Source: an uncultured Lachnospiraceae bacterium (lineage in GTDB: Bacteria > Bacillota > Clostridia > Lachnospirales > Lachnospiraceae). Taken from it: a DNA stretch of 64,000 nt. Below, piece after piece: positions 16,365 to 24,731 of the stretch. The notes beneath the pieces were generated by a model, which saw nothing but the letters and a program-made list of their open reading frames with translations, did no database searches and was not told the DNA's origin. A program made the position numbers and the translations under genes. The first letter of the stretch is position 1. Each line of letters begins with the position of its first letter. The DNA lies in NCBI GenBank assembly GCA_934351835.1, contig CAKRJP010000001.1, forward strand, positions 1-64,000, read 5' to 3'.

Positions 16365-18113
16365 ATGACGAGCCAGAAATTAGAAAATCTTTTGAATCTT
16401 GCATTGGATGCGACGGAAGAAGAACGGGAAAAGTCATTGGATTTGAATATAGGATACCATCCGATCGACAGGGAATGGGATCTGATCATCAAATATTCCG
16501 GAACTCTTGATGAAGTACGTGGAATTGCAAGTCAGGTTGTAGAATTACAGAATGAATATGCAATCATCCGGATTGCAGAATCCAGAATCAGTTTGCTAAC
16601 TCAGTTTGTTGAAGTAGAATATGTAGAAAAACCAAAGAGATTATTTTTCCAGGCAGCATATGGAAAACGGGTATCTTGTATCAATGAAGTACAAGATACT
16701 CGTTTTTCTTTATTTGGACAGGGGATTTTGATTGCGATCATAGATTCGGGGATAGATTATACGAATGCAGATTTTCGAAATGAAGACGGGACTACCAGGA
16801 TTAAAGCACTGTGGGATCAGTCATTAACCCCGGGAGAAGGCAGAATTCCGCCGGAAGGATATGCAATCGGGGCAGAATATACGGAAGAGCAGATCAATGA
16901 AGTATTGCAGGGTACCTCATCGAGCAGGTGGGTGGAACTGCTGAACAGCCAGGATATTTCCGGGCATGGAACAGCGGTGGCAGGAATTGCTGCGGGAAAT
17001 GGAAAGAACAGCGGGGGAGTATACGCAGGGGTGGCACCTGAAAGTGAGTTGCTCATTGTAAAACTTGGAAATCCGATGCAGGAGGGATTCCCAAGGACGA
17101 CAGAACTGATGCAGGGGATAGATTATGTGATTCGGAAGGCTGTGGAATTTCGGATGCCGGTGGCTGTAAATATCAGCTTTGGAAATACTTACGGGGCACA
17201 TGATGGAAGTTCGCTGTTAGAACGTTATATCGATGACGTGTCCAATATATGGAAGAGTGTATTTTGCATCGGAACCGGAAATGAGGCGGCAAGTGCCGGT
17301 CACACTTCAGGGCGGTTTATGATGGGAAAGGAGGAAGAGGTACAACTGGGAGTTCAGGAACTTCAAAGAGGGATCAGTGTGCAGATCTGGAAAGAATATA
17401 CAGATATAGTGGAGATATCCCTGATTACACCGGCGGGAGTGAAAGTCGGACCAATTCAGGAGATTTCAGGTCCTCAGAGATTTCGGGTGGGGCAGACGGA
17501 AATATTACTATATTATGGAGAACCTAGTCCTTACAACATATCACAGGAAATTTATGTCGACTTGTTGCCGGTGGAATCTTATATTAGTGCAGGCGTATGG
17601 AGGATTATATTTACTCCGAGAAGAGTCATTTCCGGGAACTATGAATTATGGCTGCCAAGCGACAACGTGCTGAACCGGGGGACTGGATTTTTGTATCCAA
17701 GCGATAGTGTGACACTGACGATTCCATCATCAGCCAGCCGGGCGGTATCTGTCGGAGCGTACGACGCACTGACATTTTCCTATGCGGATTTTTCCGGAAG
17801 AGGATTTACAAGGATCACAAATCTAGTGAAACCAGACCTTGTGGCGCCGGGGGTGAATGTAACGAGTGTGGCAGCGGGTGGAGGATACGCACAATTTACC
17901 GGGACATCATTTGCAACACCATTTGTTACAGGAAGTGCAGCACTTCTGATGGAATGGGGGATCGTGCGGGGGAATGATCCATATCTTTATGGGGAAAAAG
18001 TAAAAGCCTATCTGCGGCGAGGGGCAAAAAAATTGCCGGGGTTCACAGAGTATCCAAATAATCAGGTGGGGTATGGGGCTTTATGTACAGCACAAAGTAT
18101 CCCTGAAAGATGA
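16365..18113 (+). CDS. S8 subtilisin-like protease, Csp-type
   Basis: A 582-aa serine protease with an intact triad: D127 (IIDSGID), H201 (ISGHGTAVAG) and S515 (FTGTSFATP). There is no signal peptide; residues 1-95 look like a short prodomain. Between about 319 and 455 the catalytic core is interrupted by a beta-rich insertion, the place where clostridial Csp germination proteases carry a jellyroll domain. That suggests a Csp-like cytoplasmic or spore protease, but many Lachnospiraceae carry several paralogues, so a role in germination is only inferred. It starts 22 nt after ppk and may be co-transcribed with it. Confidence 0.85.
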   Translation: MTSQKLENLLNLALDATEEEREKSLDLNIGYHPIDREWDLIIKYSGTLDEVRGIASQVVELQNEYAIIRIAESRISLLTQFVEVEYVEKPKRLFFQAAYGKRVSCINEVQDTRFSLFGQGILIAIIDSGIDYTNADFRNEDGTTRIKALWDQSLTPGEGRIPPEGYAIGAEYTEEQINEVLQGTSSSRWVELLNSQDISGHGTAVAGIAAGNGKNSGGVYAGVAPESELLIVKLGNPMQEGFPRTTELMQGIDYVIRKAVEFRMPVAVNISFGNTYGAHDGSSLLERYIDDVSNIWKSVFCIGTGNEAASAGHTSGRFMMGKEEEVQLGVQELQRGISVQIWKEYTDIVEISLITPAGVKVGPIQEISGPQRFRVGQTEILLYYGEPSPYNISQEIYVDLLPVESYISAGVWRIIFTPRRVISGNYELWLPSDNVLNRGTGFLYPSDSVTLTIPSSASRAVSVGAYDALTFSYADFSGRGFTRITNLVKPDLVAPGVNVTSVAAGGGYAQFTGTSFATPFVTGSAALLMEWGIVRGNDPYLYGEKVKAYLRRGAKKLPGFTEYPNNQVGYGALCTAQSIPER

Positions 18114-18156
18114 AAAATGTGAAGTTTTTACAACATAAATGAATTTAAATATGCCA

Positions 18157-18203
18157 ATAAAACGTGATAAATAGATTGAGATACGCTCATAAAACGTGAT
18201 AAA
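18157..18203 (+). repeat. 15-bp direct repeat ahead of the ATPase remnant
   Basis: ATAAAACGTGATAAA occurs at 18157-18171 and again at 18189-18203, with starts 32 bp apart (about three helical turns). It lies just before the remnant reading frame, where an operator or promoter element would sit. Its role is unknown. Confidence 0.6.
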
Positions 18204-18216
18204 ATTGTACTGAGAG

Positions 18217-18420
18217 ATGTTCTGCGTGTATTTAAAAAGAAAAATAGACGAATATTTACTTGAATGGAAGAAACAAGAAGAAATCACCGGTGAGTCGTAT
18301 GAAGACATTCAGTGGGGGATAAAATTAGCAGATAGCAATGTAGGGATAGAGAATGATATCTGCACGTTCCCATATTTTTGCTTATTTTTAATAAAAAGAT
18401 ATTTAAACGAAAGAACATAA
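18217..18420 (+). pseudogene. in-frame remnant of an AAA/DUF4143-type ATPase
   Basis: The 67-codon frame begins YLKRKIDEYLLEWKK, like the N-terminus of stand-alone AAA ATPases carrying DUF4143, just before where their Walker A should be. It then jumps to a segment, WGIKLADSNVG followed by TFPYFCLFLIKRYL, that resembles the C-terminal end of the same family. The P-loop and everything between are missing, so a deletion of about 1 kb that kept the frame appears to have joined the two ends. This rests on recalled family resemblance, not on an alignment. It may still be translated (possibly from GTG 18226) but can have no ATPase activity. Confidence 0.55.
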
Positions 18421-18438
18421 GATACAGGAGTATGTTAC

Positions 18439-19782
18439 ATGGAGGGAAATTTAACGAAGGGGCCTATTTTGAAGACTTTAACGAAACTTGCTATTCCGAT
18501 TATGGCATCTTCATTTTTAGGTACTTTATATAATATTACAGATATGGCGTGGATCGGCCTTCTTGGGGCGAAGGCAGTTGCAGGAGTCGGTGTGGGCGGA
18601 ATGTTCACCTGGCTGTCACAGGGATTGGCGTCGATGGCGAGAATGGGCGGACAGGTGCAGGTGGCACAGTGCATCGGTCGCGGAGATCGAGAAGAAGCAC
18701 ATAAATATGCACAGGCCGCAGTGCAGCTTGCGATCATTATGGGACTTTTATTTGCGGGTATTGTATTACTATTTTTGCATCCTTTGGTAGGTTTTTTCAA
18801 GCTGCAGGATCCAGAAGCGTTGAGCGCCGCATTATCCTATACTAAAATAGCATGTGGCCTTATTGTATTTTCCTTTTTATCATTAACGTTGACCGGAATA
18901 TATACGGCGCAGGGCGATTCAAAGACTCCATTTATAGCAAATTTAATAGGACTTGTGACAAATATGATACTGGATCCTCTATTGATCTTGGGACTTGGAC
19001 CGATAAAGAAATTTGGGGTAGATGGAGCCGCAATTGCAACGGTAACAGCACAGGCGATTGTAATGAGTATTATGGTTATCGGTATCTTGCAGCAGAAAAT
19101 GGAAAATGTTTTAAAAGGGATAAAAATATTTGCCAGAATCCCATCCAGATATCTGGGTGGAATCTGTAAGATCGGTATTCCAACAGCGATCCAGGGAATG
19201 GCATACTGTGGAATTTCAATGATACTGACCCGTATGGTCTCGGGATTCGGAGCGGAGGCAGTGGCCACCCAGAGAGTCGGCGGTCAGATAGAATCTGTTT
19301 CATGGAATACGGCAGATGGATTCGGAGCAGCCTTAAATGCATTTATTGGACAAAATTACGGTGCAGGTAAGATGGACCGAGTAAGGAAAGGCTATAAAGC
19401 GGCACTCTGGAGTGTAGGGAGCTGGGGACTGTTCATTACAGCAATTTTCGTGTTTGCACCAAAGGCAATTGCAGAGATTTTCTTCCATGAGCCAAGTGCG
19501 ATCGCTATTGCTGTAGGATATCTGGTCATCATTGGGTTCAGCGAGGCATTTATGAGTGTGGAGTTAATGACTGTGGGGGCATTGTCTGGTTTGGGTAAAA
19601 CCCATCTTTGCAGTGTGATCAGTATTTTGTTTACCAGTGCAAGAATCCCGCTGGCAGTCATCCTCAGTGCAACATCACTGGGGCTGGAAGGAATCTGGTG
19701 GGCATTATCAGTGACATCCATCGTAAAAGGAATTATATTTGTGGGTACATTTTACTGGACAACGAGAAAAAGAACTGTCTAA
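18439..19782 (+). CDS. MATE family efflux transporter
   Basis: A 447-aa multidrug and toxin extrusion-type membrane protein with about 12 hydrophobic helices in two pseudo-symmetric halves. The family's opening LTKGPILKTLTKLAIPIM and the MGGQVQVAQCIGRGD loop after helix 2 are clear, and the second half contains GAALNAFIGQNYGAG. It presumably exports cationic compounds using a Na+ or H+ gradient; the substrate is unknown. AGGAG precedes the ATG, and a strong bidirectional terminator follows. Confidence 0.92.
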   Translation: MEGNLTKGPILKTLTKLAIPIMASSFLGTLYNITDMAWIGLLGAKAVAGVGVGGMFTWLSQGLASMARMGGQVQVAQCIGRGDREEAHKYAQAAVQLAIIMGLLFAGIVLLFLHPLVGFFKLQDPEALSAALSYTKIACGLIVFSFLSLTLTGIYTAQGDSKTPFIANLIGLVTNMILDPLLILGLGPIKKFGVDGAAIATVTAQAIVMSIMVIGILQQKMENVLKGIKIFARIPSRYLGGICKIGIPTAIQGMAYCGISMILTRMVSGFGAEAVATQRVGGQIESVSWNTADGFGAALNAFIGQNYGAGKMDRVRKGYKAALWSVGSWGLFITAIFVFAPKAIAEIFFHEPSAIAIAVGYLVIIGFSEAFMSVELMTVGALSGLGKTHLCSVISILFTSARIPLAVILSATSLGLEGIWWALSVTSIVKGIIFVGTFYWTTRKRTV

Positions 19783-19796
19783 TAAACGTTCTCTTG

Positions 19797-19852
19797 AAAA
19801 AATCCCTTCTCAGTACTAAACTAGAAAACTGTACTGAGGAGGGATTTTTTTG
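19797..19852 (+). terminator. bidirectional terminator of the MATE gene and the convergent SDR gene
   Basis: A long stem (AAAAATCCCTTCTCAGTAC pairing with GTACTGAGGAGGGATTTTT, one internal mismatch) has A/T runs at both ends, so it can stop transcripts in either direction. Confidence 0.85.
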
Positions 19853-19868
19853 ATTTAGGTTGTAAGTT

Positions 19869-20612
19869 CTAACTTCTCATTGCTCCATCTACAGACAAGA
19901 TTTCGCCGGTAACGTAGCTTGCCATATCACTTGCAAGGAACAGGAATGCATTTGCAATATCCTCTGCCTCACCGATACGGCGAAGAGGGATCATATTGAT
20001 CATTGGTTCGATAACCTGTTTTGGAAGTGCGGCTACCATATCAGTCTTTGTGATTCCAGGTGCAACGGCATTTACACGGATATTGCTTGGCCCCAGTTCT
20101 CTGGCCAGAGACCAGGTCAATCCGTTTACTGCATATTTACTGGTTGGATAAGCGACACCGCTAGGCTGTCCACTGATGCTGACCATAGAACTTGTATTTA
20201 AGATGCATCCGCCACCCTGTTCTTTCATGATTTTTACAACAGGCATGATTCCGTTCATTACTGCATTGACATTTAACTGCATTACTTTATTGAACTGGTC
20301 AGCGGTGTAAGAATCAATCGGAGTTGCATCAGAGATTCCGGCATTATTTACAAGAATGTCGATCCTTCCATATTTCTCCTTTACGGCTTCGATTTCTTTC
20401 GCAACGGCCTCTGCGTCTCCGAGATTTGGCCATGCACCGGAAACCTCCCAGTCTGCATTTTCTTCCTTTAAAGAAGCAAGTGCTTTTGATACGGTCTCTT
20501 CTCTGGAACCGAATAATACTACTTTTGCTCCATTTTCCAGATACTTTTTCACAATTGCGTAACCGATTCCGCGGGTACCGCCGGTTACGATTGCTACCTT
20601 GTCTTTTAACAT
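19869..20612 (-). CDS. short-chain dehydrogenase/reductase
   Basis: A 247-aa classical SDR. The cofactor loop is TGGTRGIG at 10-17, NNAG is at 89-92, and the catalytic residues are S141/S142, Y155 and K159. S36-R37 after the second strand favours NADP(H). The closing ILSVDGAMRS and overall style resemble FabG and the bile-acid 3-alpha-HSDH family (BaiA), but the substrate cannot be told from sequence. The start is set at ATG 20612, 7 nt after GGGAGG; an in-frame GTG at 20627 overlaps that ribosome site. It is isolated from other fatty-acid or bai genes. Confidence 0.85.
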   Translation of the reverse strand: MLKDKVAIVTGGTRGIGYAIVKKYLENGAKVVLFGSREETVSKALASLKEENADWEVSGAWPNLGDAEAVAKEIEAVKEKYGRIDILVNNAGISDATPIDSYTADQFNKVMQLNVNAVMNGIMPVVKIMKEQGGGCILNTSSMVSISGQPSGVAYPTSKYAVNGLTWSLARELGPSNIRVNAVAPGITKTDMVAALPKQVIEPMINMIPLRRIGEAEDIANAFLFLASDMASYVTGEILSVDGAMRS

Positions 20613-20755
20613 ACCATTTCCTCCCACTTGTTAATATATAGACTCAATGTTAATTTTATATCAGATCATACGTGAAATACAAGCTTTTTCTCATAAAGAA
20701 AATCTGTTAAAATAAAAGATAGTTTACTAAAGTATACAAGCAGGGAGTGACATAG

Positions 20756-21745
20756 ATGATTACACTGAATGATTATCTGTATTCCGGAGATACAGTGCTG
20801 AAGATCATACAGAAATACAGTGCTGCGTTGCAGAGAGATGCAGAGAAGAATCATAATGAGATAGATAAGATACATAGTAAGTTTTTATTGCAGATTGAAG
20901 ATTTGTTAGAACATAATGATTTCCTGACGGCACAATCCCAGAAGATGAGGGAGTTTTATAAATATATGGCAAAAGAATATCCGTTTCTTGCGTTTACTTT
21001 CAAGGGCAGGATAAAATCTCTGATCCGCGCGGAAGAGAAGTTCAACGGATACATTGTGGAATATATTTATTCTTATTATATAGAACATGGATGTTATCCT
21101 TCGGTGGAGGAAATGGAAGAACGATTGAGTTGTTTCAGGGATTTGATCGCCTACCGGATTGTGATATCACTTCCAAAGTGTCATTTAAAACCTGGGGAGG
21201 ATATACAGGAAGAAGAAATAAAATATTTATATCAGATTGCAAATGTACTTCCGGGATTTCTGGAAAAACATGGATTTACGACGGAGCATGCAAGAGGGAT
21301 CAAAGAGAGTACATCATCCATGATGGATGATGTGGTGCGTCCCTATTATCGGGATTATGTCTGTGGAGAGGATGGAGATAATTACCAGTCTTTGCATGTG
21401 ACATTTTTTGATGACAGTGCCAAATGTTATACGGAGGTGCAGCTTCGCACGAAAAGGATGGATGATATCGCAGAGATCGGGGCGGCGAATCATATAGGAT
21501 ATGAGAAGGCACAGGAGGCAGAAAGGACCAGGAGGGATCTGATACCGGAGGGTGAATGCATTTATTTTGATGAGGCTTATGAGCGTGGAAGAAAACTTCT
21601 TGGGCTTAATCTGTCAGAATTAGATGTTAATATGTTTGCAGCGGTAAATAACAGCCTGATCAACGATGGCTGTGGCTTGTTTCGGGGACGCTTGATCTTG
21701 CCATATGAACATTTGTCCCGTTTTCAGAATGATCTGATAGATTAA
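20756..21745 (+). CDS. RelA/SpoT-domain protein (alarmone synthetase-like)
   Basis: A 329-aa protein with a RelA/SpoT nucleotidyltransferase core and no HD, TGS or ACT domains. Core motifs in order are FKGRIKSLIRAEEK, RDLIAYRIVI, NYQSLHV and EVQLRTKRMDD. These fit (p)ppGpp or (p)ppApp synthesis from ATP plus GDP/GTP. It is longer than usual small alarmone synthetases: there is an N-terminal helical part (residues 1-75) and a C-terminal extension after about 265 that I cannot place. A second, different synthetase lies 2 kb downstream on the other strand. Activity is inferred. Confidence 0.8.
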   Translation: MITLNDYLYSGDTVLKIIQKYSAALQRDAEKNHNEIDKIHSKFLLQIEDLLEHNDFLTAQSQKMREFYKYMAKEYPFLAFTFKGRIKSLIRAEEKFNGYIVEYIYSYYIEHGCYPSVEEMEERLSCFRDLIAYRIVISLPKCHLKPGEDIQEEEIKYLYQIANVLPGFLEKHGFTTEHARGIKESTSSMMDDVVRPYYRDYVCGEDGDNYQSLHVTFFDDSAKCYTEVQLRTKRMDDIAEIGAANHIGYEKAQEAERTRRDLIPEGECIYFDEAYERGRKLLGLNLSELDVNMFAAVNNSLINDGCGLFRGRLILPYEHLSRFQNDLID

Positions 21746-21764
21746 TGAGAGGAAATATTTATAA

Positions 21765-23153
21765 ATGATAATTAATATAATTGAAGCCGTATATAATTTT
21801 TTATGGGGAGATTTTGTAACGATACCACTTCCCGGTGGGAGCAGTCTTGGAATTTCGCTTTTGATCATCTTTTTGATTCCGGCGGGAATTTATTTTACAA
21901 TAAGAACAAGGATGCTGCCGCTTCGTTTGTTTTCGGATATGGTTCGGGCGTTGACGGAAAAGAAGGGGGAAAAAAGTAGTCTCTCCACCTTTCAGACATT
22001 GGTCGTGTCAACGGCTACCCGTGTGGGAATGGGGAATTTGGTCGGCGTTGTGGCAGCCGTTTCCGCCGGCGGTGCGGGAGCAGTGTTCTGGATGTGGGTG
22101 ACAGCTCTTCTGGGTTCATCCACTGCATTTGTGGAGGCGACACTGGCACAGATCCATAAGGAAAAAGATCCACTTTACGGAGGATTCCGTGGCGGGCCGG
22201 CGTACTATATTCATAATTATATGGAAGAACGCCGGGGAAAGAAGAAAAAGCATAGGTTGATTGCGGTGCTATTTGCAATTTCCGGTCTGATCTGCTGGTG
22301 TGGGATCAGCCAGGTAATCAGCAATTCTGTGGCGTCTTCTTTTGAAAATGCCTTTGGAATTCCGCCGATCTATACGACTGTGGTTCTGGTAGCACTGGCG
22401 GCAGTTATTGTACTCCGGAAGAATGCAACGGTGAAGGTACTGGATCTTATGGTCCCGGTGATGGCTGTGGTTTATTTTGGAATTACAATATTTATTATTG
22501 TGACTCATATCGGAAGTCTGCCGATGGTATTTTCAAGGATTTTTGAAGAGGCCTTTGGAATCCGTCAGGTGGCAGCGGGAGGATTTGGAGCAGTGATTAT
22601 GAATGGAATTAAGCGGGGGCTTTTTTCGAATGAGGCAGGTTCCGGTTCTGCACCATGTGCAGCTGCGGCAGCTGAGTGTGATCTTCCGGTCAAGGCAGGT
22701 CTGGTGCAGTCACTGGGTGTTTTCATTGATACAATCGTAATCTGTACTTGTACAGCGATGATCATGTTGCTGGCACCGGAGAAACTTCTGGCAGGAAAGT
22801 CAGGAATGGAACTTTTACAGACTGCTATGAACTATCATATGGGAAGATTTGGTGTGATTTTTATTGCGGTTACATTGTTTTTGTTCAGTTTTTCCACTTT
22901 CCTTGGAATCTTATTTTATGCAAGATCAAATGTGGCGTATCTTTTTGGAGATAAATGGGGCTGGCAGACTGCATATAAGATATTGGCTCTTGTGATGCTG
23001 TTCATCGGAGGAATTGCTGCATATACGTTTGTGTGGGATTTAGGAGATGTGGGAATCGGTCTGATGACATTGTTTAATATTGTAAGTTTATATCTGATAG
23101 GAGACCAGGCATTGGATGCACTGAAGGAATATGAGAAGAACAGACAAAGATAG
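21765..23153 (+). CDS. alanine/glycine:cation symporter (AGCS)
   Basis: A 462-aa Na+-coupled amino-acid permease of the AGCS family with about 11 hydrophobic helices. Family signatures are GGFRGGPAYYI near 145 and FSNEAGSGSAP near 290. The likely substrates are alanine, glycine or D-alanine. It starts 19 nt after the alarmone-synthetase-like gene and 11 nt before the acyltransferase gene, so the three probably form one transcript. Confidence 0.93.
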   Translation: MIINIIEAVYNFLWGDFVTIPLPGGSSLGISLLIIFLIPAGIYFTIRTRMLPLRLFSDMVRALTEKKGEKSSLSTFQTLVVSTATRVGMGNLVGVVAAVSAGGAGAVFWMWVTALLGSSTAFVEATLAQIHKEKDPLYGGFRGGPAYYIHNYMEERRGKKKKHRLIAVLFAISGLICWCGISQVISNSVASSFENAFGIPPIYTTVVLVALAAVIVLRKNATVKVLDLMVPVMAVVYFGITIFIIVTHIGSLPMVFSRIFEEAFGIRQVAAGGFGAVIMNGIKRGLFSNEAGSGSAPCAAAAAECDLPVKAGLVQSLGVFIDTIVICTCTAMIMLLAPEKLLAGKSGMELLQTAMNYHMGRFGVIFIAVTLFLFSFSTFLGILFYARSNVAYLFGDKWGWQTAYKILALVMLFIGGIAAYTFVWDLGDVGIGLMTLFNIVSLYLIGDQALDALKEYEKNRQR

Positions 23154-23164
23154 GAGGGAGTCTT

Positions 23165-23818
23165 ATGTTTCATAAGATAGACATGGAGACATGGCCGAGA
23201 AGAGAACACTATGAGTATTATGAAGAGAAGATTAAGACCTGTTATCAGGTAAATGTAGAACTGGATATCACGAAACTTTTAAAACGATGCAAGAAAAAAG
23301 AACTTAAATTTTATCCGGTCATGGTGTATGCGATCATGCAGGGAATTAATCAGAATCAGGAATTTCGAATGGCGTTAGATGAAGATGGTAAGTTAGGATA
23401 TTATGATATCTGCCATCCTTCCTATACGATCTTCCATGAAGACGATCAGACGTTTTCAGATATCTGGACAGCATATGATGAGGATTTTAAGAGATTCTAT
23501 CCTTCCGCTGTATCTGATATGAAACATTGTAAAAAAGTTAAGGGAATCAAGGCAAAAGAAGGAAAACCGGCTGCTTTTACACCGATTTCCTGTGCACCAT
23601 GGCTGCATTATACAAGTATCAGTCATGATACGCCCGGTCCGAATCATATGTATTTCCCGATCATCACATTTGGAAAATATGAAGAGAAGAACGGGAAGAT
23701 GCTGTTGCCATTTTCTGTCTATGTAAATCATGCAGTTGCGGATGGATATCATACCTCAAAACTGATCAATGATATTCAGGCAGTCTGTAATGATTGTAAG
23801 CAATGGATAAAACTTTAA
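23165..23818 (+). CDS. chloramphenicol acetyltransferase-like protein
   Basis: A 217-aa member of the CAT (type A) fold. The catalytic histidine motif is NHAVADGYH near 190-198 (HxxxDG), and the N-terminal WPRREHYEYY stretch is typical of the family. True resistance CATs usually show HHAVCDG, so the Asn before the catalytic His and the chromosomal setting leave resistance unproven; another acyl-acceptor is possible. Its stop codon overlaps that of the convergent alarmone synthetase gene by 4 nt, with no terminator between. Confidence 0.85.
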   Translation: MFHKIDMETWPRREHYEYYEEKIKTCYQVNVELDITKLLKRCKKKELKFYPVMVYAIMQGINQNQEFRMALDEDGKLGYYDICHPSYTIFHEDDQTFSDIWTAYDEDFKRFYPSAVSDMKHCKKVKGIKAKEGKPAAFTPISCAPWLHYTSISHDTPGPNHMYFPIITFGKYEEKNGKMLLPFSVYVNHAVADGYHTSKLINDIQAVCNDCKQWIKL

Positions 23819-24525
23819 ATGTAAGTATGATTTACGATGTCGTATTTCTCAATCTTATTGCGGAGTTTTAACATACGTGCATCAAGTTTGGCGATGTCCT
23901 CGGCAGCCTGCTCCAGTTCTGCGGCGATCTTATCGCTGTCGTCGACATCTCTTTTGTAAAATAACTGGTAATCCAGAATAGACCAGTAGTCCATAGCAGT
24001 TGTTCGAAACTGTATCTCAACTCTTTCTTTTTGGAAAGTTTCTCCAAAATAAATCGGAATATCTACGATCAAATGAAGACTTTTGTAGCCATTTTTCTTT
24101 GGAGTCTTGATATAGTCTTTTTCTTTGATCACTTCAATATCACCCTGTGCTTTTAAACGGGCGGCAACTTCATAGACCTCATCTTCAAATGGACATACTA
24201 CACGCACACCCACCAGATCGTTCAGATTTTTCTGTGCAGTTTTGAAATCTGTTTTAAATCCTTTGCGGACTAATTTACCATAAATACTTTCAGCAGATTT
24301 GATACGGCTGCTTAGCTGATTTACGACGGTACGACCTTTCGCTTTGGATAATTCGGCATTGATCATTTGCAGTTTTGCAAGAAGAATGTCAATCGCACAC
24401 TGGCTTTTTAACTGATAACTGGAGTCATTTACAGACGCAGCAATACGGTCAATTTTTTTCTGAACTTTTTCCGGTCGTTTTTTCTTATTTTGAGATTCTT
24501 TGGTAATTGGATTTTTTTTCGTCAT
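23815..24525 (-). CDS. relQ: small alarmone synthetase, RelQ/YjbM type
   Basis: A 236-aa single-domain (p)ppGpp synthetase. Motifs are SRIKSAESIYGKL (ATP-binding side), LNDLVGVRVVC, KKNGYKSLHLIVD and VEIQFRTTAMDYW. A C-terminal helix-rich tail, as in tetramer-forming RelQ, begins after about 185. Residues 1-30 are a lysine-rich extension. AGAGGAGG before the ATG is a strong ribosome site. It is transcribed towards the CAT-like gene, so the two mRNAs would be complementary over their 3' ends unless stopped by an unseen terminator. Confidence 0.9.
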   Translation of the reverse strand: MTKKNPITKESQNKKKRPEKVQKKIDRIAASVNDSSYQLKSQCAIDILLAKLQMINAELSKAKGRTVVNQLSSRIKSAESIYGKLVRKGFKTDFKTAQKNLNDLVGVRVVCPFEDEVYEVAARLKAQGDIEVIKEKDYIKTPKKNGYKSLHLIVDIPIYFGETFQKERVEIQFRTTAMDYWSILDYQLFYKRDVDDSDKIAAELEQAAEDIAKLDARMLKLRNKIEKYDIVNHTYI

Positions 24526-24646
24526 CGTGTCACCTCCTCTTTAAACATTTCATTCCATTAAATATTATACTTCTTCCATGGAAAGGATGTCATCAAATTT
24601 ATGTTAAATTTTTGTAATGCGGTATCAATAATGTCAAAGAATTAAC

Positions 24647-24675
24647 TTGTAATATAAAATCAGTTACCCTATAAT
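24647..24675 (+). promoter_or_regulatory. promoter of the molybdoenzyme operon
   Basis: TTGTAA at 24647-24652, 17 bp, TATAAT at 24670-24675. The start would be near 24682, about 50 nt before the first codon. No operator palindrome was recognised, so inducer control cannot be judged. Confidence 0.65.
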
Positions 24676-24731
24676 GGAAATAGGTCGCATGAACTAAAAA
24701 ATGCAGACAAAGTGAAAAGGGGGAAAAACAA

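Noticed and set aside
23165..23818. Acquired chloramphenicol resistance gene
   Set aside because: The catalytic motif is present, but the gene sits in a chromosomal operon without mobile-element traces and has NHAVADG instead of the usual HHAVCDG, so resistance cannot be claimed.
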